Assembly (NCBI GenBank): GCA_026182355.1
Contig: JAPFBL010000049.1
Span: forward strand, 1,736,001-1,800,000
Length of the DNA: 64,000 bases
Direction: 5' to 3'
DNA from: Hermatobates lingyangjiaoensis
Lineage: Eukaryota; Arthropoda; Insecta; Hemiptera; Hermatobatidae
In this document: positions 1-12,227 of the stretch, one piece after another
Position numbering within the stretch: the stretch's first letter is position 1
How the letters are laid out: each line of letters opens with the position of its first letter
Made by a program: the position numbers and the translations under genes
The notes under the pieces: model-generated
Told to the model about the DNA's origin: nothing
The model's input: only the letters and a program-made list of their open reading frames with translations
Database searches by the model: none

Positions 1-370
1 AGCGGACTTTTTTACAATAAAATAAAAAACGAAGGAAACACACAGAAAGACACAGACATAACTCACATCGATATTTCGACAATCGTCGTCATCAGGAGGT
101 GCGAAGAGCGAAGAGTCCCGCAGGAAGACAGGGCGGTACTGAACTCGGAAACCGCAGCCAGTACCCCACCACTTACCACCAAGCGGGGGAAGGGAGGGAA
201 GGAAATGAAGAGCCAAATTAAGACGTAAAAGGAACGAGTAAAAATTATAACTATAAAAAATTATAAAAAAGTAGATAAATCAAATTAAAATTAATAAAAA
301 TAATAAATAAAAAGTAAAATAAAAAATAATAAATAAAAAATAATAAATAAATAAATAAATCATAAATAAA
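1..370 (-). mobile_element. Penelope-like element, 3' pLTR and AT-rich 3' UTR
   Basis: On the minus strand this lies downstream of a GIY-YIG coding relic (371-586). It holds a GC-richer block at 60-200 with the CGATATTTCGAC...TCGTCATCAGG signature that recurs at other PLE ends in this window. A very AT-rich spacer follows at 225-365, built of AATAAATAA-like runs. Coding relic, AT-rich UTR and terminal repeat in that order match the 3' end of a PLE. The element runs off the left edge of the window, so its outer end is not seen. Confidence 0.75.
69..96 (-). ncRNA. hammerhead-like ribozyme core in PLE terminal repeat
   Basis: Read on the minus strand this gives CTGATGA, one extra C, a short GAC/GTC stem with a GATT loop, then GAAA and TATCG. 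Hammerhead ribozymes with a very short stem III are known from terminal repeats of Penelope-like elements. The GAAA-TATC-G order fits that layout, with cleavage expected after the C. The extra base between CTGATGA and stem II departs from the strict consensus, so activity is uncertain. Confidence 0.4.
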
Positions 371-600
371 TTATCGGTTGAGGTTGAGTCCGGGGGAAGA
401 GAGAGCATCAAGTAAGCATATGTATGCCTCCTCTGAAGCTCTTAGGGTAACTTTATTGTTGGATTCGGGGATCTGTTTCAGGATCTGAACCCTGAAACAG
501 TCATTGAAACTGAGTCCATGCGAGTTCGCATGGATGGCTACAGGATAGTTACTGCGTTGACCGACTGAAGCCCTATGACCATTCATACGAAGGCTATATT
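371..600 (-). pseudogene. PLE GIY-YIG endonuclease, C-terminal relic
   Basis: A minus-strand frame of about 71 residues ends at 371. It contains the block RSNYPVAIHANSHGLSFND, the conserved stretch after the GIY-YIG core in Penelope-like elements, where an R/N..PV..H..SHG pattern is usual. The frame is cut off on its N-terminal side near 600, so the YIG motif and the reverse transcriptase are absent. The 3' UTR and pLTR follow at lower coordinates. This is a 5'-truncated retroelement end, not a host gene. Confidence 0.75.
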
Positions 601-639
601 TTTTTGTTGAGTTTTTTTTTAGTTTGAGTTACACATGTT

Positions 640-905
640 AGATTTATATATACTTAAAATTAACTGTGACATATAGACAGAAACATAACAATGACTCACT
701 TTTCAATATTTTGACCGTAATGGCGGTTGCCCTCAGGAGAGAAGTGAACTGACGGAGGGACAACAATCAACGTATATATATATATATATATTGTTCACAA
801 AGGAAAGAGAAAAAACGGATAAAAACACACCAAAAGACTCACAACGATATTTCGACATTCGTCGTCGTCTGGCAGAAGTAGTCCCTTTGAGTAGCTGAAG
901 CCTAC
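640..905 (-). repeat. Second PLE terminal repeat relic with TA microsatellite
   Basis: A second copy of the PLE end signature lies at 845-872 (CGATATTTCGACATTCGTCG on the plus strand), next to AAGACTCACAA, the same context as at 60-96. A diverged relative sits at 690-740. A short TA array at about 774-792 separates them. The hammerhead-like CTGATGA is mutated here. Confidence 0.55.
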
Positions 906-1437
906 TCATATGTATATAAGGGTGATTGGATAGAGTTGATTATGTCATATTTTTTACTAAATCATCGTTAAAATATGATTAAGTTAACATAGTTAAACAA
1001 ACAGCAGTTAGCTACTTAATATTTTTGCTCTACTGATGAGTTCCTGTGACAATGCTACAGATTTAAGATCGGGTTGGCTGCGGAGTTGGCATAAAGCTAC
1101 TAGCGAGCGATTGGCGCCAAGCAAAGCCTGCACAAATCGATATTAGCTGCCAGCAACCTTACATTTCTTATATGTCTTTTCTCTTTCACTTTCTTGGTGT
1201 CCTACCAACCTTTAACTGTTTAACATTTTTTTTTCTTTAGCTTATTAAAATGTTATGTCGTTTTCATATATTTTTTCATATACATCAAACACCAAATCAC
1301 TAGAAAGAATTCTGCTTAAAACCATTTTTAAGAATATCAAGTAATTTATAAGTCATTAACAATAAATTTTCTCAACAGTTACTAAAAAAATTAATATATG
1401 GTAAGAAAAAACTTTAGTAATTCAAATAATTGATTGA
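906..1437. other. AT-rich sequence, nothing recognised
   Basis: I see no open frame of note, no repeat shared with the rest of the window and no RNA gene. Either intergenic or intronic. Confidence 0.5.
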
Positions 1438-1607
1438 TTGATATATCCTTCAATCACTATCAGTACTACCTCAGGAATGAAAGACTAATAATCATATCCC
1501 ATTTAGATGTTTACATTATGCTTAAATGAGATGTTATGTGTTATATACTCAAGAAATTTGATATTAAGTTACTTATAGTAAAGTTGAGTGTAGGCCACTC
1601 CAGATTT
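1438..1607 (+). mobile_element. Family A repeat, 3' terminal fragment (copy A0)
   Basis: Matches the 3' end shared by other family A copies (4868-5042, 13876-14047, 23221-23410). The shared features are TCAATCACTATC, then GAATGAAAGACTAATAA, then TATAGTAAAGTTGAGTG and GTAGGCCACTCCAGATTTTT. It is joined directly to the internal part of the next copy, which suggests a deletion between two adjacent copies. Confidence 0.75.
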
Positions 1608-2663
1608 TTTTACATTGTTTACATTGACTTAGACATTTTTTGAGTGAATCCACTGAGATAAAATTGATATTTATAAAGGAAAAATTAAAATAGTTTATTG
1701 ACTTTTATGAGATGTAAGAGGAATAATATTTTTTCATGTAAAAAATCATCGCCAAAAAACATAAATAAGTTACCTTTGTCTTCCATGGCATGATGGATTT
1801 GTCTCATAAAATGCTTTAATAAATCTATATATTGCACTCTTGAGCAAAACTTAATATCAGTTACAATTACATTATCATTGTGAATGGTACCTTTCCATCC
1901 TATTTAAATGTGTTGAATGACTCTTTCCTCAAGAAAGAGGTCTTATGTTTGTTGAGAAATATCCAGTTTTTTTTTGCAATTCGACTCTAATAGTTCATAT
2001 TTATTATTTTCTAAAATTAGAAGCTACCAACTATAAAAGATTTAAATTATATTGAATAGCTGGCTTTGACTTCGATTTGAGTATGTAAACAGGCTAATTA
2101 CTAATATATTATTTCTCAATATACATTCATAGCAAACTTATAACAGAGTACAGAAGGCAGGAAAAGGATAACACTCACTCAGAAAAAATGCGTATATATG
2201 ATATTTGACAAAGGTGAAGGAAAATGATCTTATTAAATACTAACAAGCCATAAAATTCCCAGTATAATAATTCTATAAAAGACCGAAAATGTAAAGATAA
2301 TTCAAAATTGAAATCTTTTGTTTAGAGATTAATAAATGTAATTATCGTACATTTTTAATTATAAATCACCTTAAAACAACATTTTTACTTCGATGTTTAT
2401 GATTTTTTTCAAAGAAAATAAGGGTATTTTCCGGTTTTAAATTTGAAAATTTTACTTTAATATTCAATGTAGAAGGATGTCAAGTAAACGATGTAAGAAA
2501 TCCACTGGCTATTTGAACAAAAGCCATGTTCTCTTGTAGGAGAATATTTCGTATCAAGAAATGTTCACTTTGGTTTTTCAAAAATGTTATTACTGCTGTA
2601 GTTATACTAATGAAATTATTTGCATCAGCTGTGAGATGTACAAAATTAAGCTTATATATCATA
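1608..2663 (+). mobile_element. Family A repeat, internal segment (copy A1, left of Helitron)
   Basis: Aligns by eye with 22225-23225 and 13150-13870. Shared blocks include TTTACATTGACTTAGA, GTGAATCCACTGAGATAAAA, ATTCCCAGTATAATAATTCT and CATGTTCTC. The copy stops at AGCTTATATATCATA, where the Helitron begins, and resumes after it at 4785. No protein coding was recognised in any copy. Confidence 0.7.
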
Positions 2664-3014
2664 CTAGCAAACGTACCCGTCTTTGGCGGAATCAAAAATT
2701 CAATTATACTTGGTATTCCAAAAATCAATTATAGTATTATACTAATACTACAATTAGAAGTTATAGAATAGTAGAAAATACCATTAGAAAATTACCAGTG
2801 CTAAACAAATGCCTCTGTATACAAAGATTCGATTTTAAGTTAGACAAACACAAATCTACAATCAATGTTTCAGCTTTATATGTCTTATGGTGGCAATATT
2901 TTGTCGACAAACCGATAGGCAGAAATTATTCTAAGGGTACATGTGGCTACTCTGAAGTATGAAACGTAAAGAAAACTTGAATTGAGTTATTTCTAATTAA
3001 CGTGCTCCCAGTCA

Positions 3015-3411
3015 AAAGCTAGCACGCAAGCCACTGGGCTACTCTGGTTCCATACCTTACTTTATTAACAGTGTTTATATTACGCAAATATTAAATTAAA
3101 AAAAATATTTTGGTTGTATTTAATTATAATACATTTACAATACTGTCATCGGCGAGCAATCAAGCTACTGGCTACCCTGGCTAGATCCCTTTACTTTATT
3201 ACCATTTTTTATATTATCCACATTTTAAATTAAAAAAAATATTTGTTTGTTACATTTATTTACAATACATTTGCACTACTGTCATCGGTGATCACGCAAG
3301 CCACTGGGCTACTCTGGTCACATACCTTACATTATTACCAGTGTTTTTATTAAGCAAATATGAAATTAAAAATATTAAATTAAAAAAAAGTTTACAGTTA
3401 TTTATAATACA
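3015..3411. repeat. Three ~135-bp tandem units inside the Helitron
   Basis: Units start near 3021, 3156 and 3290. Each contains CAAGCCACTGGGCTACTCTGG or a variant, then a TTACTTTATTA-type stretch, an ATTAAATTAAAAAAAATAT run and ATACATTTACAATACTGTC. The period is about 135 bp and the copies are imperfect. Confidence 0.7.
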
Positions 3412-3544
3412 TAGCAAACGTACCCGTCTTTGACGGAATCAAAAGTTCCGTCATTTTTGGTATTCCAAAATGTCATTAGAAATTATAGAACAGTAGAAAA
3501 TACCATTATTAGTACAGTGTTAAACAAATGCCTCTGTATACACT

Positions 3545-4215
3545 ACATTAGCTGTCTGTCCTTCAGGTTCATGGAAGAACAAACAGTTGAAACCTCTGAC
3601 TCTTGAGCAAGTAAACTACAGTTGACCATGTGAGAAAAACTTGGTTTCGCTAACTTGAATTCCTGCGTGAGATAAAGTCTCCTTTTGCGACTTAGTTAAC
3701 ATCATTGCAAAATAGACTCTGACGGGACTTTGCAATCATTTCAACGGAAACAGACAGTGGCTCGGAATCAATGGTATGCGTCGTATACACACAGACTCCC
3801 CAATACCACATCCAGTCATTATGTCCGCCTCTATGGCATATCTGTGTAGAGCACGAACTCAGTGTCGTGTCCCGTTGCACAGTTTTGGGGCACTCATGTT
3901 TCGTAACATGAAATTTGTTACTGCTACTAAATTGTAGGATGACTGGTTCTTCTACTTTAAGTTTTTACTCATGAGCAGGCAGTCCAGGAGAAATAAATTC
4001 AGAGTCAAGAAATTCAATTAGATAATGAACTGCTTCTTCATCACTAATCCAATCTCTTTACTGACTTGTAAGTTCTTTCCTCAGCTTCATATAGCGTAAG
4101 AACTTGTTTGATGATTTCTCCTGCCTGTTCATATTAAGGGCTGAGAATTGCTCGTTTACAAAACATTTATTCTCAATAGATAGTACATCCTCAACTCTGT
4201 GAAACACCATTTCAA
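3545..4215 (-). pseudogene. Helitron helicase (Pif1-like), C-terminal relic
   Basis: Translating the minus strand across frames gives, in order, YLIEFLDSEFISPGLPAHE, PKLCNGTRH, IEADIMTG, GESVCIRRIPLIPS, a KSQKETLSHAGIQ block and FFSHGQL followed by CSRVRG. This is the C-terminal part of the Pif1-family helicase of Helitrons. The family normally has NKSQGQ in the helicase motif and HGQLYVA.SR at the end. The frame is broken by several stops (after GTRH, after PLK, after HGQL) and by frameshifts near 3890, and the Rep endonuclease domain is absent. The relic is non-functional. Its presence is the best evidence that the surrounding repeat is a Helitron. Confidence 0.85.
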
Positions 4216-4784
4216 TGATGTCAAATACGCAATATATTCATATGCTCAATTGAAATTAAAATCAACTAACAATACCTACTTGCCACACCTGTGTATTTTT
4301 AAAACAAACTTGTCTTTGAAGTTAGGAAAATACAGCTAAAAGCCCCATAACTTCGCTTCTGTACTGAATTAATAATCTATTTAGAGCCCATATTTTAAGT
4401 TAGGCATACACAAATCCAGTGTCAATGTTTCAGCTCGCTATGTCTTATGGTGGCTGAGTTTACTTGTGACAAACATGTTTGCGTTAAACGTCCATAACTT
4501 CACTTCTACGTTGAATTTCCAAATAATTCAGAGCTATATTTTAAGTTAGACCTACCCAAATCTACTGTAAAAATTTCAGCTTTATATGTCTTATGGTAGC
4601 TGAGTTTACCTGTGACAAAGTTTTGCGGACAAACAGACAAACCTACAAACCGACAAACCGACAAACCGACAGAAATTTTTCTAAGGGTGGATTCGGTTTC
4701 TCTAATGTATGAAACGTAAAGAAAACTTGAATTGAGTCAGTTCTAAGCAATGTACAGACAAAATCATTATTTTATTTATATAGA

Positions 4785-5042
4785 TAAGTTATATTTGACG
4801 CCAAATATAACTTATTTTGAGCAAATAATGTATAATGTGATAAATATCACATTATATAACCTTATATAATGCGATATATGTCCTTCAATCACTATCTTGT
4901 CTACCTCAAGAATGAAAGACTAATAATCATATGCCTTTTAGATGTTTACATTATGCTTAAATGAGACGTTATATATTATATACTCAAGAAATTTGATATT
5001 AAGTTACTTATAGTAAAGTTGAGTGTTGGCCACTCCAGTTTT
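4785..5042 (+). mobile_element. Family A repeat, 3' end (copy A1, right of Helitron)
   Basis: Continues copy A1 after the Helitron. It ends with TATAGTAAAGTTGAGTGTTG and GCCACTCCAG, as in other copies. Between 4793 and 4870 there is extra TA-rich sequence with two small inverted repeats (TTATATTTG...CAAATATAA and AATGTGATA...TATCACATT) not seen in the other copies. Confidence 0.65.
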
Positions 5043-6171
5043 TCTCTTTATTTATATGATTTTCGTTCGTATTTCGTTATAGCTCTCTGTTATATAATTT
5101 CGATATATTTTTACACTTAGTTTTAGAGCGAATGTAAAGGTCTCTGCCTAACCTTTAGCAAAAAGAAAATATATACCTGCTTTCCAATATGAAACAGATG
5201 TGCACTCCATACCCGCATCCACTTGCATCCTATTTCTAGTCAGTTGTACCACAAACACTCATTCTTTGGGTATGTACATCTCTGTATAAGTTTTATAAAT
5301 AATAAAATAAAATGTTAAGCTAAAAATACTTTTAAATGTAACCAAAATGCAATAAAAAATAAATACAAAATTAACTTAGATAAATATAATAAAATATAAA
5401 ATGTTTAAATGAAATAAATGTATTAAGTGAAAAGAAAAATAAAATTTAGAAATATAATCGAAAAAAAAAATTATTAACCGTTTTAAACAAGTTTATCTCT
5501 TTAAGTTTAGCCCTGGTGTACAATGCTTAACCTTTTATCGCCTTGCGTCCTATAAATCTCAAACCTTTTATACATGTTTCGATATACAAACAAAAAATCA
5601 AGAAAAATATATGCAAACAGAAAATGGTCTTAAGAATCATTTAATGCGATAATAAGCTGATTAGTGGCCGTTCACATTTTTCGTTCCCTTAATGATTAAA
5701 TGAATGATCTGGATATTCATTTCAGCTATCTCAGTATGTAAACAATACCGCTGAGAAGCGTTCAAGAGAGACACTATTGTGATGGAATTTTACATTTGAG
5801 AAAGAAAGGGCTATCATACAGTATTTCTCGTTTAAAAAATTCAATGCTTTGTTCAAAATTTTAAAATTATATGAAACTATGTTTCATATAAAGTAAGATT
5901 TCACTTTAATGTAAAGATTCATCCCATAATGCATAAATTATTAATCTATCCCATTAATTCATTTTCTTTTCACTTATATATTTCATCGCTAATTATATCA
6001 CTCTAAGGCTTTTATACTTTCGTTTATGTTATTAACAAAATTCTTATTAAAATGATATGACCATTCAAAAATGTAGAAGCTTCTCTTTCCTCTACTTTGC
6101 CCTTTTGATTTATTAGTCTTATTTGCTATAAATTTCATTGTATGAAGTGTTTTTCATGATATTCAAGTGTA
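5043..6171. other. AT-rich sequence, nothing recognised
   Basis: No coding-like frame and no match to the repeat families defined here. Poly-A and AATAAA-like tracts near 5290-5470 may be old retroelement tails but are not diagnostic. Confidence 0.45.
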
Positions 6172-7800
6172 TATGGGTGGGTAGGTGAATACTCGTATGT
6201 ATCCAAAGTTTGTGGCCACGTTACGGTCCAGAATCATTGATGTATCAAGTTGATATTTTACGCAAAAATAGGCCTCATGGTTTAGATGAGCTCTACAGTT
6301 TGGGAGCAATTATAAATGATAGAAAAATCACTTTCTTTACCAAAAACCTGTTTTTAGACTACATTTTTCTTCTCCTAAAATACTAATTCTAGAGCTTTGA
6401 AATTTTAGCATTAGCTTTGATATTATAAATACAAAAACAGAAAAATATATTCAAATTTTAAAACAACGATAAATATTTATTTTTCGTTAAAATGTGAACA
6501 TTTTGACTTATAATTCAATCTGAATGCTTCTGAGAGCGATACAAGTCATACCGTTTGACGGATCAAAATGAAACTAGAGATAAAAATAGAATATTCTGAG
6601 AAGGATGAGTTAAGTAAACTTATTCAAAATTAAGTTCACCAAAGGGTCGTAACAGTACATTTTCTGATTCCAGGAAATGTGTTTTTAAAGCTAAGGGGCT
6701 CATTAAAAAACCATGAAAATTTGTCAAAAAATTAAACAAAATGTTAAAAATTTATAAAAAAAAGACATAATATCAAAATCTGCAAAGAGCAATAACGCTA
6801 TAAAAAACTGATTGTTTATTCTGGACTAACGAATCCCCTGCTATAATTGTCGAATTTATTGATATTTAATAACACTGTTCTCATTGACTTAGACATTTTT
6901 AGAGTAAATCCACTGAAATAAAATTGATGTTTAGAATTATAATGGAAGAAATTTATTTAATATATTGACTTATATGAGATATAAGAGGAAATATATTTTG
7001 AAATGTAAAAATTCATCGCCAATGATCATAAATTTTTGTTGCTTTCAATGGTATGATGGACTATCTTATATGGTATGATGGACGGATGCTCTTATAAAAT
7101 GCTCTAATCAATCCATACATTGCATCCTTGAACAAAACTTAATATAAAATGAACATTCTTTTGTTTATAAACCATAGTATATTTCGATAATATTTAAGTG
7201 TGAGGAATTGACTCATTCCTCAAGAATGAGCAGTTATGTTTGTTGACAAAAATCCAGTTTCTGCACTATTCTAGTCTAAAAGTTTATATCTATTCATTTT
7301 AAAAATTTCAAGCTTTGAGCAATAAAAGTTTTAAATTATACAGAATATCCGGCTTTGACTTTGATTTGAGGTTGTAAAATCGGCTAATTACTAATATACT
7401 TTTTCTCAATATACATTCACAGCAACATTATAACAGGGTACAGCACGCAGGAAAAAGATAACACTCGCACAGAGTGAATTGTATATATGATTTTTGACAA
7501 GTAGAAAGAAAAGTGATTTTTATTAAATGCTAGGATGTTATAAAATTCCCAGTATAATAATTGTATAAAAGACCAAAAATGTATTACGTAATTCAAGACA
7601 GATAATATTTTTTTAGAACAATAAATTTAATTATCCTACATCCTAAATGAAAAATTATCTTAAAACGACATTTTTTCCCAGATATATGTTTCTGACGTTT
7701 TTAAACAAAATAGGAACATTTTCAAGTTGTAAATGGGAAAATTTGTCTTAAATATTCAATGTTGAAGAGGTTAGGTAAACTTGCAGAAGAACCACTGGCT
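6172..7800 (+). mobile_element. Family A repeat (copy A2)
   Basis: Starts in the GT/GGGTGGGTAGG section of the family and runs through ATCCAAAGTTTG, CAAGTTGATATTTTAC, GGCTTTGACTTTGATTTGAG and ATTCCCAGTATAATAATT to CCACTGGCT at 7800. Both true ends are missing. Divergence from copy A4 is substantial. Confidence 0.7.
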
Positions 7801-8261
7801 ACGAGTAGGTATTGGACTGTAGGATTTCTTGAAGGAATGCCTTAAGCACAAAATAACTTCATTTAATCTCAAATTCTCAAAGTAATTTAATATGGTCATA
7901 GCTCTTCTTTATGGCTGAGACACTTTTCCTGCATGAGGGTGCATGATTTTTACGATGTTTGTTCTGGAAGCAAGTTTTAATTTTAATCCTTGACTGATTA
8001 TACCTAAAAGTATCAACCACATCTGGCTTACTAAGTCATATATTAGCTACCATAGTCGTTAGTCTTGGATTGAACAATGAATCATCAGGTATATTATGAG
8101 ATTGATCTGCTCCCCAGTTGAGGTTTCTCTTTATTAGGTTAAGGGAACGAAATTTACAGTCAAAATTAAGTTCAAGGAATCTGTGACGGTACTTAATAGC
8201 GAAATCTGACGGTCATACCGGTACAAACTTCGTTTGTCGTGCGTAGTTTGCTGCTTGCAAA
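7801..8261. other. AT-rich sequence, nothing recognised
   Basis: No frame or shared repeat identified. Confidence 0.4.
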
Positions 8262-8690
8262 ATGGCAAGACAGGGTGCAGATAAGGATTCTGAAACCTTT
8301 TGTACCTTTTGTCCTCTTGGTGGCTATCACGTATCACCACTCTGCTCAGTATTAATTCAGTCAGGAACTTTGGTTAGTAGTTTTATTAAGTTAAGTGTTG
8401 TACAGAGGTGAAGGACAAACAGAGGAGGATGAACTCATTGGATCAGGATATCCAGACTGAAGGAAATAATATGATAATTTTCCTCACTGAGAAACGTCAA
8501 AACAACGCTGTTAACGTGTTCTTAGTAGCATGAAACAAAGAAATACATTTGTAATTTATAATTTTTGTTGATCCGTTGAGCAAAAATTTAAAAAATTGAA
8601 AGCTCGTTCCGCTATACTAAGGGAACCTCCAGGACAGTTTGAGCCTTCATAGTCCATTCTAATTATTCTGTCATATACTCGTCATATACT
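8262..8690. repeat. Unclassified dispersed repeat, copy 1
   Basis: Shares a long segment with 15083-15440 in the same orientation. Shared blocks include CAAGACAGGGTG, GTCCTCTTGGTGGC, GGTTAGTAGTTTTATTA, GATAATTTTCCTCACTGAG and GTTCCGCTATACTAAGGGAA. Copy 1 has about 60 extra bases (8394-8459) missing from copy 2. No coding or terminal structure was recognised. Both copies lie downstream of a family A copy, but the intervening sequence is not shared. Confidence 0.75.
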
Positions 8691-11489
8691 TTTTTTGAAA
8701 ATTAACATCTTTGGGTAAGCTAGGATGGTGAAAAATTTTGGCATATCACAAATATATAAAAAAATGGCACACAAATATTATGATTAAAAAGAAACGACTT
8801 TTAAAAAAATCTGAAACAACTGTCAATCGTTATTTTTGTTGAAAAGTTATTTCTTACCAACTATTCAAAATTATGCAAGCTGATCCTAAACTTTCAATGC
8901 CAATACTTTCCAAAGAATGTTGCGCAGAACACCAGTGTTCCAATAAATAATTAAGTGTTATTTAACTCATTATTTCAACATCAAGTTTTCATTACTCCTC
9001 CGTCAAAATCTGTTGCGGCCTGGTAAATTTATATAAAATACTGCACAAATAATTTCTCTTGATATGACATTTAACACGTAATTTTTTTCTATTTTATTGA
9101 ATTAAATTTGTATCTAAATGAATTGTTATTGTTAACTTTTATGTAGATTACAAGTAATTACCATGCTACTGTGGAAGGGGATATTGACACGAGATGTAAA
9201 AGTTATGCATTAGAAGCATTGCGTGCCTTTCTTTTTTATTTTGATAACATGCATTTACTTCTTTAATTATTTATCTGAATAACTTTTCGTGTGATTTTTA
9301 TTTACGGAAAACAAATAACTGTATAAATAGTTGGCAAAAGCACTATTTTAGAAGCAGTTTGAGTGCATTAAGTTCAACTTTTGCTAATTTCTAAGTATGC
9401 GCCCTAATCTTAGGTCACGCCAAGTGTTGCTACTTCAAACAACCCATCATATAACTTATTTGCACCTTGTTATGCATCTATGCTTATATTTTGCGACAAT
9501 CAGTCAATACTTTGTTAAAAAAAGTTAAGCTAGTAATATAGGTCATGACTTTAAGAATGTTTGAGAAGTTGAAACTGATGGAATAAGGTATATATAATTA
9601 TAGTGAAATGATATTCTCCATTACCAGTCAGACATAACGATTGCAAACTGTGCCTGTCATTGTTAGGGGAAGACCACATTATGCATATATGGTAAAAACT
9701 TTTTGAATGCTGATATAATTTCACAGTTTTGATAAAATTAAATCTTAATAAAACAATATGAACAGTTTAAATAATCTTGTAAACTGCGTTTAAATCTACC
9801 AGTATAAAAATCTGGAGTGCCTGTTCACGCTGTAATAATTTATAAGTGACTTCTGCTTAAAAGGCGAGAAGTATAAATGTCTTGAAAATTTTCCTAGTAA
9901 AGTGTTCTTATATATAATTCCAAGAAATTAGTTTATATGTAATTTGAAAAAGTGCTAAAATATGAGAACTCCCGATTTGTGAGTATTTTCAAAACTTCAT
10001 CGGGCAAAATCCACTGTGTGTGCCACTAGTGAGCCAGGTTAGAATCGTCAATTATTGATGAATAACCACTATTTTGATGAATTTTAGATGCAAAAGTTAC
10101 AAAGGAACAAAACATATAAATGATTAAAGAAAGAAGTGTCGATTGAAATATTTTAAAAGATAAGTTTGTATTGAAAATTTGAGAACTTGTACTATACCCA
10201 ATTTTTTTCTGTATAACTGTTCTTTGAATTTTTTTTCTGTATCGTCATAGAGGTCCGTGTAATTTGAAAAAAAAAAACTGGAAAATGTTATAATTGGCAC
10301 TTACCACTCGTTTACATTTTGTCATGAATCATTCAGCGATAAAGGTATTTTAGTTGTTTCATTCCTTTCTTAAATATTTGATAAGTTATTAAATTAAAAG
10401 CTAGAAATTATTATTTTCTTAATTCACAAGCATAAATATAAACTCATAGAGAACCTTTTTTTTATATTAATAAGATTTATATTTGCTTTTATTTGATAGT
10501 TTAATTCCAAGAAATTTCATTGCACTTAAACTTTTATGCAGATATCATACAATATAGAAAGCACAAGCCACGCATGTGATTATAATACAATGGTTACCTG
10601 TAAAATTAATGTTTTTATTTATTGCTCACCATGCAAAATGACATTATAAGATCAAATTGATAAGTAGATTTGTTTTAAAATTAAACAGAAGTAAAATGTA
10701 TTACAGGAAGTGAACATGAAATGAATACATGTTCGGTTTTCTGAAGTTATTGTGATGTTTTGATACGAGTAATCATTTTCTAAAATTTTTATAATATATA
10801 TTCTTAAAGAAACTCAAGATTCATGTAGATAAAGGATTAATTTTAATATATAGCCCGTGTTGGAAATTGAAATAATCGTGAAAGGAGTATTGAAATGCTT
10901 TGAGGAAACATTTATTTCTACCTTTAATATAAGGAATTCTCCTTGAGGTATGCCATTAGAGTACCGCAGGTTGAGCTTTTTGAATATGTCTCTTTTAGCC
11001 GTAATGAGATTCAAAACTCTTCACCAAGCCTTTATTTCAAACAAATTCAGGATATAAACCCTATATTAAGGTCGAATATATTCAAATTAAAGTAACTTGC
11101 GTTATAATTATTTGTAGGTTATTGAGGTTACATTTTGTGTGTAAAAGATATATACTATGCTTATTAAAACCATTTCAAATCAGTTTTCTAAAAACAAATT
11201 TTTAAACAAGATATGAATCCCTTGAGTCCCTCTCTTTTTCTAAATAATTTGTTAAGAAGTAGAATGGAAAAAAATAGTTCTTTGTATCTCTAAGAGGCTA
11301 GATTTATTTCTGATCACTTTAAGGATTATTCCGTCTGATACGTTAAATTTTTTGACGGAACTACACTATACCGCAAAGATGGATAGAGTGTGACACTGGG
11401 AATGTTTCAACTGAAAATAGTTAGGTGTAATTGATCAAACATTTTAACACGAATACTTTCCATCATTCGTGTTTCAATACTTCATAATA
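8691..11489. other. AT-rich sequence, nothing recognised
   Basis: 2.8 kb with no convincing coding frame, RNA gene or shared repeat. The only open frames are short, AT-biased and lack splice context. Confidence 0.45.
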
Positions 11490-11655
11490 TACAGGTAGCC
11501 CTCACATAACACAGCATCTCATAACACGATTTCGCTATATCACAATAAAAAAACTGCAAAGCCCTTTGTACAACATTGTACTTCTACTGCCTCGGCGAGG
11601 TTTGCTGTCATAAAGATATAATGTTACAGAAATATTTACATTCATCACAGATTCC

Positions 11656-12057
11656 ATGCGTGAATCGTCAGAAAGTGAAGTTAGTGCCGTATTTGAACTT
11701 ACTAAATCAATCAGTGAAGGTTTTGTAGATATAACTATTGAGGAATTCAAGATTTATTAATAGAAGAAGAAGTTGATGAAGCGGATTTAATGGAAATGGC
11801 ATCCGAAGCTGTAAATCAAATCGATTGTAAGGACGCTAACACTGATAAAGATTGTGCAGTGAATAATTTAACATTAACAAAGTTACAAAAAAACGTATGC
11901 TTAGCTGACAATCTGGAGTAATTTTCCTTGAATACATACCCTTCCACTGAAAGAATTCGAAAATTCATAAGGTAGCTAAAAAACTGTCTAGCTCCACGCC
12001 GAGAAATTTACAATGACCTGGTACGAAGCAGCAAACAGAATACAATTACACAAATTT
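11656..12057 (+). pseudogene. Tigger/pogo transposase, C-terminal relic (split by insertion)
   Basis: The plus frame begins MRESSESEVSAVFELTKS and continues GFVDITIEEF. After a frameshift near 11750 it reads QDLLIEEEVDEADLMEMAS and ends LADNLE. Tigger transposases have an acidic 'LL..HEEELTNEDL.EL' segment near the C-terminus and a serine/lysine-rich tail with a TTI..FF motif. After the family A insertion the frame resumes at 14047 as FFMRGEDTRTLNKEKSS and IPLKKRSRLIY before a stop at 14146. The DDE catalytic core and the N-terminal DNA-binding domain are absent. This is a relic of a MITE-like deletion product. Confidence 0.65.
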
Positions 12058-12216
12058 ACTTTACTATAAGTAAAGTATAGTGAACGTAAAAAAATTCGAT
12101 CTCGAGATTTTGACGGAATTATATATTTTGAGGTCCCAAAAGTCGTTTTCTAAAGTTTTTTCGATGATGTCTGTGTGTGTGTGGGTGGGTTGGGTGTGTG
12201 TGTTAGCATTGCTTGT

Positions 12217-12227
12217 TACCACGCTAC
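12217..12227. repeat. Target-site duplication of the LINE fragment (left copy)
   Basis: TACCACGCTAC is repeated exactly at 13041-13051 and flanks the 813-bp insertion. It restores continuous family A sequence when one copy and the insert are removed, because copy A4 shows the uninterrupted order. Confidence 0.9.

Larger units (their letters stand above)
2664..4784 (-). mobile_element. Helitron (degenerate, partly autonomous)
   Basis: On the minus strand the element begins with TCTATATAAATAAAATAATG at 4784 and ends in ACGTTTGCTAG at 2664. It is flanked by A on the 5' side and T on the 3' side, which are the Helitron terminus rules. It sits inside a family A copy, whose halves lie at 1608-2663 and 4785-5042. 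Internally it carries helicase remains (3545-4215), a tandem repeat (3015-3411) and two copies of the GCAAACGTACCCGTC end (2667 and 3413). It is therefore itself rearranged or a nest of two Helitrons. A truncated relative lies at 49080-49289. Confidence 0.8.
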
